Shown in pieces: positions 1-7,808 of a stretch of DNA of 64,000 nucleotides (positions are counted from its first letter, which is position 1; the number at the start of each line of letters is the position of its first letter). This stretch comes from Tatumella ptyseos ATCC 33301 (GTDB lineage Bacteria; Pseudomonadota; Gammaproteobacteria; Enterobacterales; Enterobacteriaceae): positions 124,001-188,000 of the forward strand of contig NZ_JMPR01000004.1 in the NCBI RefSeq assembly GCF_000735525.1, given 5' to 3'. Position numbers and translations under genes: made by a program. The notes beneath the pieces were generated by a model. That model saw nothing but the letters and a program-made list of their open reading frames with translations. It did not search any database and had not been told where the DNA came from.

Positions 1-157
1 TTAAAGGGAAGTTTTTAACTAAAATATCACTAAAATGACGATCTTCATGTACTGCAACAATGACTATTGGGCGCAACTGCAACCAGGTAACGTAGCCAAT
101 CCCGCCAAAGCCAATCAGTAATAGCATAAATAGTATCTTTTTACTTTTTGCTTTCAT
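1..157 (-). CDS. DUF943 family small membrane protein, N-terminal part (gene runs off the left edge)
   Basis: The reading frame starts at ATG 157-155 and stays open to the window edge, giving 52 codons with no stop. It opens with a lysine-rich end (MKAKSKK), then one hydrophobic segment (about residues 8-24), then LRPIVIVAVHEDRHFSDILVKNFP, of which the segment around IVAVH and LVKNFP matches my memory of DUF943 proteins. These are short, inner-membrane-anchored proteins of unknown function. The start overlaps the end of the DUF3289 gene by 17 nt, so the two are translationally linked. From memory, DUF943 and DUF3289 genes often cluster in enterobacterial islands. Function unknown. Confidence 0.7.
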   Translation of the reverse strand, partial: MKAKSKKILFMLLLIGFGGIGYVTWLQLRPIVIVAVHEDRHFSDILVKNFPL

Positions 158-995
158 TGCGCTCACCAGTCATCTCTACAGAGGCTTCCATATTGGTCAT
201 GAATGGCCTGAAGCCAAACTGATTGTATCGCTGGAGCACAAACCAGATACGGAAGAAATGGAACTGGCCGAATTTTGTTTTCAGTATGTCGTCGCTATCC
301 AGGCCAAAATGATCCTGAACTTTATAATTCACCACTGCCCGGTAACGGTCATTATCAATCTGTAATGATTTAATTGTAATATGCGCCGCCCATATATCAT
401 GAACGGTAATTCCCATCCCGTTAAAACTATCCTGGAATCTGTCGAATTTTGGAAGTTTCCCTTTCAGGATAGCCGTTCTTAACTCATCTTTTTTATGTAT
501 TGGGAAGTATTGATTTTCCCAATCTATATTGTTTCTGAATGCTTCTTTCAAGAATAATCGCGTACTATTTTCCTTAGAATTATCTTTAAGCACCTGCTCT
601 TTCAATGCCCGGTCCAGCGAGATATCACGGAAGGGTGTACCGTTGCCGTGCTGCATGTGGGTGATCATCTTTTCGATCAGGTGGCTGTAGGGCCCGTAAA
701 GGGAAAATTTGCGGGATAACGAGCGAAATTCATCAAACAGCATTGCGGCACATTGCTGGCGGGTAATCTTTTCACCCTGGCCGCGCAAATTGCAGCAGAA
801 CATGGACTGAGGACGATCCATTGAGGAACGCCGGGTAAGCGTCCAGGGATCAACCCGGTCAGAGATATAATCCAGCCGGTACTGGGATATTAACTGTGCT
901 TCGGTCAGATCGCCGCAGCGCATATCACTCGCACCGTAGTCGTCCATCCATTTTTGGGTTCTGAACAAGGTGAAGGGAAACTGTAGTGCAACCAT
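141..995 (-). CDS. DUF3289 family protein
   Basis: A 284-residue protein that starts MVALQFPFTLFRTQKWMDDYGA and has the typical DUF3289 blocks: MRCGDLTE (about 25-32), LYGPYSHLIEKMITHMQ (about 98-114) and a C-terminal FRIWFVLQRYNQFGF block. There is no signal peptide or clear membrane segment. A strong Shine-Dalgarno (AAGGAG, 9 nt before ATG) supports the start. The family is common in Enterobacterales islands and its function is not established. Pairing with the overlapping DUF943 gene suggests a two-gene unit, possibly an effector or envelope pair, but that is inference. Confidence 0.8.
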   Translation of the reverse strand: MVALQFPFTLFRTQKWMDDYGASDMRCGDLTEAQLISQYRLDYISDRVDPWTLTRRSSMDRPQSMFCCNLRGQGEKITRQQCAAMLFDEFRSLSRKFSLYGPYSHLIEKMITHMQHGNGTPFRDISLDRALKEQVLKDNSKENSTRLFLKEAFRNNIDWENQYFPIHKKDELRTAILKGKLPKFDRFQDSFNGMGITVHDIWAAHITIKSLQIDNDRYRAVVNYKVQDHFGLDSDDILKTKFGQFHFFRIWFVLQRYNQFGFRPFMTNMEASVEMTGERNESKK

Positions 996-1194
996 CGTGA
1001 CACACTCCTTGTGTTATCGTCCGGCAGGGTTTTCGCAGTGAATAATATGCCGCGACATACGGTAGTGTAAATCCTGCAGTGTCACTTGTTTGTGATTTTC
1101 AGATTCCTGCAGAAAGCTGCACCGGGCAGTACATAGTTATACAATTAGCGAGACCCCCGCCATAACGTTAGCCGGATTGGGCCATTACTATCTT

Positions 1195-1440
1195 CTGAGT
1201 ACCGTAACGTATAATTGCTGCTACCCGCAGTTACAGACACCGGGCGGTGTCATGTTTCCCGGCAGCATCAACAACTTTAATCGGTGCCAGAAGCTGGCTG
1301 GTTCTCAATGTCCGGGCATCAAGGGTACCAATAGCAGGGAAGATGTCGCTTTCCGGAGCAGTTAAAACTCGTTGGCGGTGGTCATCGCTCCATGTCAGAT
1401 TACTGGCGTGCCACTGGCGGGCGATAGTCTCAAAGGTAAA
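1195..1440 (-). pseudogene. Remnant of a P4-type tyrosine integrase
   Basis: About 80 codons align with residues roughly 97-180 of the intact integrase at 19469-20728. Shared segments include FTFETIARQWHAS, SDDHRQRVL and LLAPIKVVDAAG. The catalytic domain and N-terminus are gone. At 1231-1233 an in-frame TAA stands where the intact enzyme has a Gln codon; after it the frame still reads LRVAAIIRYG, matching QRTTAIMRYA. The remnant has the same orientation relative to the nearby tRNA-like att sequence as the intact integrase has to leuX. It is therefore the dead integrase of the island to the left. Confidence 0.8.
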
Positions 1441-1546
1441 TGCTCCCTCAGCTTCCGATTGTGCCCCCCTTGTGGGTGAGGGTTGCAATGGACGTTAAAA
1501 TACCTCAGCACACTGCGAAGCCTTGCGGCTACTGGATTTCAGACAC

Positions 1547-1568
1547 AAAAAAGCCACCCTTGGGTGAC
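1547..1568 (-). terminator. Rho-independent terminator next to the left att copy
   Basis: On the minus strand, GTCACCC-AA-GGGTGGC (one G-T wobble) is followed by six T. It lies in the same place relative to the tRNA-like sequence as the terminator beside the intact leuX gene, and so looks like the terminator that belonged to a former tRNA 3' end. Confidence 0.6.
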
Positions 1569-1586
1569 TTGATTTTGCATACTATT

Positions 1587-1609
1587 GGTGCGAAGTCCGG
1601 ACTCGCCAA
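1587..1609 (-). repeat. Left attachment site: degenerate copy of the leuX 3' end
   Basis: The plus strand reads TGGTGCGAAGTCCGGACTCG, against TGGTGCCGAAGGCCGGACTC inside leuX (20928 on): one missing C and one G-to-T change. Similarity continues outward through the A-run and terminator hairpin to about 1517 (right copy to about 20860). This fits a direct repeat left by site-specific insertion into the tRNA gene, here slightly decayed. Confidence 0.75.
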
Positions 1610-1660
1610 ATCAATCTAATCCACTGAATTAATTAAATATAAAAACATCTAACATTAGTC

Positions 1661-1682
1661 TATATACTCACTTGTATACTCA
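1661..1682. promoter_or_regulatory. Probable integrase arm-type sites, left arm
   Basis: Two copies of TATACTCA (1663-1670 and 1675-1682) lie about 55 bp inside the left att copy. Three related copies occur inside the right att copy (20755-20804). Short repeats on both inner sides of the crossover sites are what a P4-type integrase needs as arm-type binding sites. Identification is by position and repetition only. Confidence 0.5.
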
Positions 1683-1785
1683 ATCAATTTTAGTTAGCAA
1701 TCATTTAAAATCAATGAGTAAAAAAATGCATGCACTCCCATTTTTAGACAATTTCTTCAGCAGGGAGCAACTGAAACTCTCTACT

Positions 1786-2622
1786 TCAATTGGTCTTAGC
1801 TAATACCCCAGGATAGTGTTTCGCAATAATGTCATTCATCATTTCTATCAGCTCCAAACGCTTGAATGTCAGATGGGCTGTTCCCTTCTGAAAGTAGCGG
1901 ATGCTGAAGTATTCATCCTCGTAAGCATTCTTAGCCGGGTTATCCCGAATATGTTCCATCAATCGGATAGATATATCACCACGGTTGTCAGGTATTGATT
2001 TGCCATCAAGTAAAAACAGCATCCGCTCAAGGTCAGCCAACTGATCCCTCCGCCAACCCCAGTTAAGGCTAAAGCCCCAGCGGTTATGAGTTACCAAATT
2101 GTTAATGATTATCTTCTTACCAAAGCTGCAGGGGCTATTGGTTTTATAATCCCATGAAAGGCCTTTGAAGACGTTAATGATCCCGCGCTCAAAGACTTCC
2201 ATTTTGTTCAGATGTAACTGTTCAAAAGTACTGAGAATGTTCGCCTCACTGATAGCAGGAAGATCGCCCTCCTCCAGGTTCTTGTGCCACTGGTCGCGAG
2301 CCTGTGCATCCATTAAGGCCATCATGCCGGACTTCAGCATCAAATCGCGCCAGATACTACTGTCGATATTGCGAGTGACGGCAGGCATCGCTTTATCTGC
2401 CTTCTCAGTCAGCCAACTATCGTAGCGGTGCCCTGGCTTCATCGCCCAATCTTGCGCTGTACCACCGCCAATTTCTGAGGTTAACCGTGAAATGGCATCA
2501 AGCTGTTCAATGAGTTGTTCTATCTGTTTTAGCGCGGAATCGCGTCCAGCGACTACACGTTCGATACTGGTCGAAAGAATGAGCTCATTGTGTTCCGTCA
2601 ACACGTCGGGTTCTGTTTGCAT
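1786..2622 (-). CDS. DUF4942 domain-containing protein
   Basis: A 278-residue soluble protein. The N-terminal half is helical and charged (GRDSALKQIEQLIEQLDAIS); the C-terminal half holds the conserved stretch FERGIINVFKGLSWDYKTN and the NRWGFSLNWGWRRDQLADLE region, recognised as DUF4942. Genes of this type regularly follow the cbeA-cbtA pair in CP4-like islands, as here, where it is the last gene of the leftward array. It is separated from cbtA by about 110 bp that contain a GC-rich hairpin (2649-2668). Function unknown. Confidence 0.8.
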   Translation of the reverse strand: MQTEPDVLTEHNELILSTSIERVVAGRDSALKQIEQLIEQLDAISRLTSEIGGGTAQDWAMKPGHRYDSWLTEKADKAMPAVTRNIDSSIWRDLMLKSGMMALMDAQARDQWHKNLEEGDLPAISEANILSTFEQLHLNKMEVFERGIINVFKGLSWDYKTNSPCSFGKKIIINNLVTHNRWGFSLNWGWRRDQLADLERMLFLLDGKSIPDNRGDISIRLMEHIRDNPAKNAYEDEYFSIRYFQKGTAHLTFKRLELIEMMNDIIAKHYPGVLAKTN

Positions 2623-2735
2623 CGTTAACCGTCCATAAAAGCAAACACGCCTGCCGGGAGTGGCAGGCGCATTATGCGATGAATAAAAAAGGTGGGAAGT
2701 TCAGAGGTAAAAATCAGGAATTGGGCTCGAAGAAT

Positions 2736-3056
2736 TCAGGTATTTATTAATCCGGTAGCTCGACGGGCTCTGAGAATATCGGTCGCGGTCAGAAATGGTG
2801 TCTGCTCCTGCCATGTAAATTCTTTGCGGTCGATGCGTACCAGTTCATAGCGTTCCACCAGGAAATTCATTGCATCAGCCAGTGTAATACCTGCTTCAAT
2901 ATGCTCTTGGATGGCCGCGTCGTCGTGGAATGGCGTGTCGTTAAGTGTCAGACCGTAATGATGCTCCAGCAGATACGTTAACAGTTGCTGCCACACCTGC
3001 ACAGGCGACAGACGTGACGAAACCGGCACCATGGCCGGTACAGATGAAATGTGCAT
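2736..3056 (-). CDS. cbtA: CbtA/YeeV-type toxin of a type IV toxin-antitoxin pair
   Basis: A 106-residue protein with the family segments [55 protein letters not shown] and [12 protein letters not shown]. coli CbtA inhibits MreB and FtsZ polymerisation. It lies directly downstream of the cbeA-like antitoxin gene. The protein stops soon after RRATGL, so it is about 18 residues shorter than the E. coli proteins I remember (about 124 aa); the missing tail may weaken toxicity or simply be a variant. Confidence 0.85.
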   Translation of the reverse strand: MHISSVPAMVPVSSRLSPVQVWQQLLTYLLEHHYGLTLNDTPFHDDAAIQEHIEAGITLADAMNFLVERYELVRIDRKEFTWQEQTPFLTATDILRARRATGLINT

Positions 3057-3141
3057 AATTTGGGTCCTGATAAAAGAAGAGAGAAGACGTTATTGGGCGG
3101 GATAAACAGTGAGGTAAACGTAGCCGCAGCTACTAAGGGTA

Positions 3142-3399
3142 TCAGCTATACAAGTTAGACCTGTAAGCTGAATGGTCATCTGATGTTGCTGCTGTGGATT
3201 TAAACATATTTTCTAACTGCTCTATAAACAGTGGGAAAGCATTTTCCAGGCTTTGTAGCTGCTCTGGGCTAAAGCTTCCCGTCAATCCAGCCCTGTCAGC
3301 CAGGTAATACAGCCGGTTGCCTTCCTGAACTAATCTTGCGACAAATCGTGGGGTGATATCGCTTTGTAGCCCCCATTCATGAGGTGGTGTGAATGACAT
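3142..3399 (-). CDS. cbeA: CbeA/YeeU-type antitoxin of a type IV toxin-antitoxin pair
   Basis: An 85-residue protein with the family core HEWGLQSDITPRFVARLVQEGNRLYYLADRAG. Type IV antitoxins of this family counter the toxin by stabilising MreB and FtsZ filaments rather than by binding the toxin. The gene is 13 bp after radC and about 85 bp before cbtA, giving the order radC-cbeA-cbtA. The DUF987 gene (yeeT) that usually sits between radC and cbeA in E. coli islands is absent. Confidence 0.88.
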   Translation of the reverse strand: MSFTPPHEWGLQSDITPRFVARLVQEGNRLYYLADRAGLTGSFSPEQLQSLENAFPLFIEQLENMFKSTAATSDDHSAYRSNLYS

Positions 3400-3411
3400 G
3401 AAAACACTCGT

Positions 3412-3882
3412 TTAAAGCAAACCCTGCTCAGCAAAAGAAACCACTTCATTCCCAACAACCAAATGATCCAGCACTCGCACTTCTACTAGTGCTAACGCTT
3501 TCACTATCCGCTGAGTGATGTGTTTATCCTGCTGACTGATTTCTGTCGTACCTGACGGATGGTTATGAGCCAGAATTACCGCAGCGGCATTGTGTTTCAG
3601 AGCCAATTTAACCACTTCGCGGGGATGCACTTCGGTATGGCTAAGTGTGCCGGTAAACAGTGTTTCGCATCCCAGCAGGCAGTGCTGATTGTCGAGATAC
3701 ATCACGATAAAAACTTCACGCTCCTGATGAGCCATCTGTAATTGCAGCCAGGTTTTAGTGAAGCTGGTGGAAGTAAATGGCTCACTCGGTTGACGCTGGT
3801 ATTTCTCCAGCAGGCGTAACGCCCGACGAATGACGCGTTGCTCGTTTGCAGGAAATACCGGCGATAAATTGAATACAGACAT
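3412..3882 (-). CDS. radC: RadC/YeeS-type JAB-domain protein
   Basis: A 156-residue protein with a JAMM metal motif: His106-Asn-His108-Pro-Ser then Asp119 ([14 protein letters not shown]). This is the short island form, lacking the N-terminal helix-hairpin-helix domain of chromosomal RadC. Proteins of this kind are common on mobile elements and their true activity is unclear. A good Shine-Dalgarno precedes the ATG. It follows a terminator, so cbeA-cbtA transcription probably begins upstream of this gene. Confidence 0.88.
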   Translation of the reverse strand: MSVFNLSPVFPANEQRVIRRALRLLEKYQRQPSEPFTSTSFTKTWLQLQMAHQEREVFIVMYLDNQHCLLGCETLFTGTLSHTEVHPREVVKLALKHNAAAVILAHNHPSGTTEISQQDKHITQRIVKALALVEVRVLDHLVVGNEVVSFAEQGLL

Positions 3883-3892
3883 ATTTGTCTCC

Positions 3893-3928
3893 TTAAAATA
3901 AAAAGCCTCGCCGGTTTATTGGCAAGGC
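3893..3928 (-). terminator. Rho-independent terminator between the DUF932 gene and radC
   Basis: On the minus strand, GCCTTGCC-8 nt-GGCGAGGC is followed by TTTTTATTTT. It separates the upstream transcription unit from radC-cbeA-cbtA. Confidence 0.7.
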
Positions 3929-3953
3929 CTGAGGGAAGGGATTATAAAAAGGT

Positions 3954-4772
3954 TCATGAGGCAAGCTGCAGCATATTCTCGGCCATCACCCACAGGGCGC
4001 GATTGAGCTTCACATCACCGTCGATACCTTTGACGGCACGAGTATGAGCACGCTTACCTTTGGTCGTTCGCCCCAATAACCCGCCTTTAATCAGGTTTTC
4101 CTGAATTCGCTGGTAGGTGGTCCAGAGATCGTTGCTCTCATCCTGCCAACGACGCGGGAAAAGGATCTGCGATTCCGTTACCGGCTGATGCTCTTCACCA
4201 AAGCGATAGGTTAATGCGGCTTTTGCCATCGCCTGTTGAGCGGGTAGTGGTAACAGCAGCGACTGCATGGCATCACGTTTCTCTTCCACTCGGTCAAATA
4301 TCCCCAGTACCTCGTAAGCCCCTTCAATGACTTTCTCCACTACGTTACCCTTATGAGGAACACGCACTTCACCAAAACTCTCACCGCAAATCAGCCCATT
4401 TTGGCAAACCGATCTAAATAGCCCCGGTAACATCTGGTATGAGCTGGAGCCGTCATGGCTGTTAAGCAGAATAATTTCCGGCACTTGTTTGCCAGTGATT
4501 TGGCCTTCGCGGCGCAGGCGCAGCATGTGTTTGGTGTGTTCTAGCTTGCTCTGGTCCCGTACACGGGTCTGGCAGGCAAAGAACGGAAGGAAGCCTTCAT
4601 GCTGCAGGTTATCGAGAAGGGTTATGGTCGGGATGTAGGTGTATCGGTCACTACGTGACTCATGCTTTTCTTCACTAAAGACACTCGGTACGTAATGCGC
4701 CAGTTCATCACGGGTTAGAGGGCGGTCGCGGCGAACGAGGTTTACAGCTCCGAAGCGGCTAGCTAATTTCAT
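3954..4772 (-). CDS. DUF932 family protein (YfjQ/YafZ-like)
   Basis: A 272-residue soluble protein starting MKLASRFGAVNLVRRDRPLTRDEL, with IPTITLLDNLQHEGFLPFFACQ, EIILLNSHDGSSSYQMLPGLFRSVCQNGL and a C-terminal NRALWVMAENML. These blocks identify the DUF932 family found in E. coli CP4-type islands (YfjQ, YafZ). From memory, related plasmid and phage genes occur near anti-restriction and replication functions; no activity is established. It is flanked by a terminator on each side and so is a single-gene unit. Confidence 0.85.
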   Translation of the reverse strand: MKLASRFGAVNLVRRDRPLTRDELAHYVPSVFSEEKHESRSDRYTYIPTITLLDNLQHEGFLPFFACQTRVRDQSKLEHTKHMLRLRREGQITGKQVPEIILLNSHDGSSSYQMLPGLFRSVCQNGLICGESFGEVRVPHKGNVVEKVIEGAYEVLGIFDRVEEKRDAMQSLLLPLPAQQAMAKAALTYRFGEEHQPVTESQILFPRRWQDESNDLWTTYQRIQENLIKGGLLGRTTKGKRAHTRAVKGIDGDVKLNRALWVMAENMLQLAS

Positions 4773-4796
4773 GATAATTTCCTTAGATTTTGGGGC

Positions 4797-4835
4797 AAAA
4801 AAACAAAAGCCCCTGCTCAGTGAGGAGGCAGGGGC
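4797..4835 (-). terminator. Rho-independent terminator upstream of the DUF932 gene
   Basis: On the minus strand, GCCCCTGC-11 nt-GCAGGGGC is followed by TTTTGTTTTTTT. It ends the unit that contains the small gene at 4874-5086. Confidence 0.7.
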
Positions 4836-4873
4836 GATATGCAGGTTCAGTGATCGTTGCAGCAGAAGGCGGC

Positions 4874-5086
4874 TCAGAAGTTGTCCAGGATCCGTAATAT
4901 CTGCGCCATCAGGGCCGTTATCAGCGCGGTCACCAGCAGCGTGGCTGCTTCTCTGGCTGCATCTATGCTGTCGTCATCGTGACCGGCCTGACGAAAGCGG
5001 ATTTCAATAAACTGTCGGGCCTGCTGACCGCCGTACCAGGTCAGAACCTGACCCAAAGCGGTCACCAGCATTTTTAGAAAAATCAT
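4874..5086 (-). CDS. Small hypothetical island protein, possibly membrane-associated
   Basis: A 70-residue protein with amphipathic and hydrophobic segments at both ends (MIFLKMLVTALGQVLTWY and AATLLVTALITALMAQIL) around a charged middle (RFRQAGHDDDSIDAARE). The start is supported by a GGAG motif 10 nt upstream. In E. coli CP4-57 a small gene (ypjK) lies in a similar neighbourhood, but I cannot show homology. The upstream hairpin at 5099-5118 abuts its ribosome-binding site. Not recognised. Confidence 0.55.
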   Translation of the reverse strand: MIFLKMLVTALGQVLTWYGGQQARQFIEIRFRQAGHDDDSIDAAREAATLLVTALITALMAQILRILDNF

Positions 5087-5098
5087 AAGGTTTGCTCC

Positions 5099-5118
5099 GG
5101 ACTGCCTGACGGCAGTCC
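5099..5118 (-). promoter_or_regulatory. Perfect 8-bp hairpin just upstream of a ribosome-binding site
   Basis: GGACTGCC-TGAC-GGCAGTCC is a perfect stem-loop. On the minus strand its 3' arm ends directly before the GGAG of the 70-residue gene, so it could affect ribosome access or mRNA stability. No T-run follows, so it is unlikely to be a terminator. Confidence 0.4.
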
Positions 5119-5167
5119 GTTGGTGATGTGACGTCTTTTATGGAGGGAGATGAAACGGAGAGACTAC

Positions 5168-5527
5168 TCAGTTATAGGTGTAGCGCCACGCCCCTTTGTC
5201 GGTGGTGACTACCACTTCCGAAGCCACGCACTCATTATAAAAATTCACTTTGACGGACTGCCCGTAGCGCAGAGTGATCGGCAGAATGGTTTCCTTGTTA
5301 ACGGAGGACATAAACTTTTTGTTGTCGATGCGGCAGTTGCCCCGATTAACGTCAATGTTTTCAACTTTCACACTGTCATCCAGCGAGGTGACCACTACAG
5401 TGGCGTAGCGTGTTCCGGCAGGATGAACATAATCACTGGTCTCCACTTTTATTGGAGACGTTGGCTCGGCCAGCGCCGAAGCAGACAATAAAAGCAGTGC
5501 GGGTATCAACCATTGTTTGATTTTCAC
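5168..5527 (-). CDS. Small secreted hypothetical protein (periplasmic)
   Basis: A 119-residue protein with a clear Sec signal peptide: MKIK, a hydrophobic core, then ALA|EPTSP with probable cleavage near residue 20. The mature part is beta-rich with two Cys residues (GNCRID and NECVAS), which could form a disulfide. It lies 87 bp downstream of another secreted-protein gene in the same direction. No known domain recognised; it may belong to the conserved accessory set of CP4-like islands. Confidence 0.65.
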   Translation of the reverse strand: MKIKQWLIPALLLLSASALAEPTSPIKVETSDYVHPAGTRYATVVVTSLDDSVKVENIDVNRGNCRIDNKKFMSSVNKETILPITLRYGQSVKVNFYNECVASEVVVTTDKGAWRYTYN

Positions 5528-5613
5528 AGCGTATTCCTTTTAAGAGTAACGTATCGCCGGAACACGAATATCATCATTCATTACCAGCAACAGAAGGTAA
5601 AAACAGGTACAAA

Positions 5614-6078
5614 TCAGAGTGAGGCCTTTGCCACACAGCCGTGTGTGCCAAACTCTGGCAGCACCTTCGCAGCCCCAGCTAGCGTGAAGGTAGCTGGCTT
5701 AATACCTTCGCCGGATACCGAGACTTGTTTGCCGTTACGCAACTGTGTCCAGGCCAGCACCAGGTTATTGCTGCCGAGACGACTGCCAGACTCACTGATA
5801 TCAATGGCCTCTCCACCGTCAATGCTGACCTGAAGGTTTTTATCTTCATCCATACTGACTTCATGCCCACTGGCGTCCGTAAATATGACCGTAGCCGGCT
5901 GTGAGCCATAATCCTCACAGGATAAATATAACTGTGACTGACCTTTCCCCTTGATAACAAACTCTGATACGCCTTGGCCCCAACCACTGGACCAAGTGTC
6001 CTTATTTCCAAAAGCCTGCGCTATGACCGGAACAAGGCCACAGACCAGCATCAACGCGCTGAGTGATGAATTTTTCAT
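5614..6078 (-). CDS. Small secreted hypothetical protein (periplasmic)
   Basis: A 154-residue protein starting MKNSSLSALMLVCGLVPVIAQAFG, a typical signal peptide ending near AQA. The start at 6078 is chosen over an upstream ATG because AAAGGAT lies 7 nt before it and the signal peptide then begins properly. The mature protein is acidic and beta-rich with two Cys (LSCEDYG, THGCVAK). It lies between a WYL regulator and the second secreted-protein gene. Family not recognised. Confidence 0.65.
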   Translation of the reverse strand: MKNSSLSALMLVCGLVPVIAQAFGNKDTWSSGWGQGVSEFVIKGKGQSQLYLSCEDYGSQPATVIFTDASGHEVSMDEDKNLQVSIDGGEAIDISESGSRLGSNNLVLAWTQLRNGKQVSVSGEGIKPATFTLAGAAKVLPEFGTHGCVAKASL

Positions 6079-6132
6079 GAATGTATCCTTTTGTGAGTAA
6101 AGCAAATTGTCCTGACGGACGGGAATACGGGC

Positions 6133-6810
6133 TCATTCCCTGATGAGCCCGCTGATATATTGATAATGCGGCAGGGCCTGAATAAATCTCGGGTCCTGAC
6201 AAATGCGAGTGATATGGCTGTTTCGCACAAAACCGCTGAGGGTCATCACCACATCAGTGATGGCTGAAAGAGTGAACACCTGAATGCGATCTTTCGATAC
6301 GGCCACCAAGTACCACTCCCCGTCCAGACAGATAAGCCGGTAAGGGGCCACTGCAGACTGCTGATGACCTTGATGCAGAAAGTGAACACGGCGATTACGG
6401 ATGATGGCCTGAACGATGGCCTGGAAACCACCAAACAACGCAGGTGCCTGACGTGGCGGGGCATTCCAGATAAGGCAGGGGGAATCCTGACCACTGTCGA
6501 GCAACACCGACAGCAGCCTGGGATCCAGAGTAGGAAAGTAATGCGCCACGCTGGTTATCCGGGCAAAGCGGAGAATGTCGCTGTTGGTGCGAAAGGGACC
6601 CCGGGCATCCAGGAGCCGGAAGCTTCCACGGGAATATTCGATGTCGAGATAACGCAGACGCTCACGCAAGTCGCGCTGAACGGTGCGCTCAGAAACGCCA
6701 AACTCCTGAGCCAATTGTCTGACGCTGAGTGATTCGCCCATAAAGAGGCGACTGACCAGGATGGCGAGACGGCTGGCCAACCGATCATAGCGGTGTCCCT
6801 GTTCAGACAT
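6133..6810 (-). CDS. WYL-domain transcriptional regulator (YfjR/YafY-like)
   Basis: A 225-residue regulator. The N-terminus carries a winged helix-turn-helix (LSVRQLAQEFGVSERTVQRDLRERL, about residues 26-50). The C-terminal half has a WYL domain with PYRLICLDGEWYLVAVS. ATG 6810 is chosen because protein homology begins at MSEQGHRYDRL; the longer in-frame extension upstream reads as non-coding. YfjR and YafY occupy the same place in E. coli CP4 islands. WYL regulators often sense nucleic-acid ligands and control defence or mobile-element genes. Likely controls the island genes downstream. Confidence 0.85.
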   Translation of the reverse strand: MSEQGHRYDRLASRLAILVSRLFMGESLSVRQLAQEFGVSERTVQRDLRERLRYLDIEYSRGSFRLLDARGPFRTNSDILRFARITSVAHYFPTLDPRLLSVLLDSGQDSPCLIWNAPPRQAPALFGGFQAIVQAIIRNRRVHFLHQGHQQSAVAPYRLICLDGEWYLVAVSKDRIQVFTLSAITDVVMTLSGFVRNSHITRICQDPRFIQALPHYQYISGLIRE

Positions 6811-6869
6811 GTTATGTGCTCCCAGCAGAAAATATTGGTACCAGTCATCTGCTGGCAGTGAAAAATGGA

Positions 6870-7598
6870 TTAGCGGGAAAGACGTTGCTGCCGGAGCCAG
6901 GCTACGATGATGCAGGCCGGTATGGTGACCCGGTAAGCCGGACCCGCAATGTCGGAAATCATCCACGCCGAACTGAGCGCAATGGCGACGGGACCGGCAA
7001 TAACGCACAATGCTCTGGATGCCACCACCACCGTGCCCCAAGTGGCGACGCCTCCCAGTGAGGTAATGACGCTTGCAGACAGTACGGTGGCAAGCTCCAG
7101 TGCAGCCAGCGAGGAGGTACGTATGGCTGCCTGAACTGCCATCAAAATGAGCTGAGGGGTGGGGGTGGTTAGGTCGAGTTGCATATTGCGGGAAAAGGTA
7201 GCCAGTTCTTCGGATGTCATCTGGTCCAGGCTTTTCTCCAGCACCTTCATCAGCAGGCACAACTCAATGGTCTCGGTGGTGCTTTTCAGGTTGAAGTTCA
7301 CATCAAGTTTGTCGCAAACATCACCAAGGATTTCTCGATAGGTCACGCCCTGCCCCAGCCTAATCAAACTTACCAGCGTATTGGCCCCGTAACGCTGAAG
7401 TTCAGCCGCTATCAGTTGCCAGTAGCGGCGGTGTTCCGGTGCCAGCAGACGGTATTCCGGGGTGCTGGTCAGGCTCTCTGTCCAGCGGATGTCGCCGTCA
7501 CGAGGGTCAGTGGTCAGAATAGAAACCAGTAGTTGCAGCTCTTCATTGCTGCACTGGCCCAGCAGGTTTAAATCGGGGTCGTTACGGTAGACAGCCAT
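6870..7598 (-). CDS. UPF0174 family protein (YaaW-like)
   Basis: A 242-residue protein with N-terminal NDPDLNLLGQCSNEELQLLVSILT (DUF3944-like), HRRYWQLIAAELQRYGANT in the middle, two hydrophobic helices (about 155-215) and a closing AYRVTIPACIIVAWLRQ block. This pattern matches YaaW/UPF0174 of E. coli. The family is related to ubiquinol-cytochrome c chaperone-like proteins, but no function is proven. A strong GAGGAAG ribosome-binding site supports the start. It probably heads a unit that continues into the WYL regulator 59 bp downstream. Confidence 0.8.
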   Translation of the reverse strand: MAVYRNDPDLNLLGQCSNEELQLLVSILTTDPRDGDIRWTESLTSTPEYRLLAPEHRRYWQLIAAELQRYGANTLVSLIRLGQGVTYREILGDVCDKLDVNFNLKSTTETIELCLLMKVLEKSLDQMTSEELATFSRNMQLDLTTPTPQLILMAVQAAIRTSSLAALELATVLSASVITSLGGVATWGTVVVASRALCVIAGPVAIALSSAWMISDIAGPAYRVTIPACIIVAWLRQQRLSR

Positions 7599-7808
7599 TG
7601 ATCTTCCTCAGTCAGTGTAGTGAGAGTTCACACTTTAAGGGGGGCTGTGGCACGGATATGTCTTCTGAAATGGTGAGTTTTTACGCGGATGGAGTTGAAT
7701 GCGACACTGAGTGTCATAGTCCCGTGACAACTACGACTAAAACATACACACTGAGATCGGAAGCTACCGTCATCCATTATGATGATATATGTCTGATTTT
7801 ATAATGAA

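Noticed and set aside
6811-7260. N-terminal extension of the WYL regulator
   Set aside because: The extension is antisense-like His/Gly/Ser-rich sequence overlapping the UPF0174 gene; homology of the regulator begins at the ATG at 6810.
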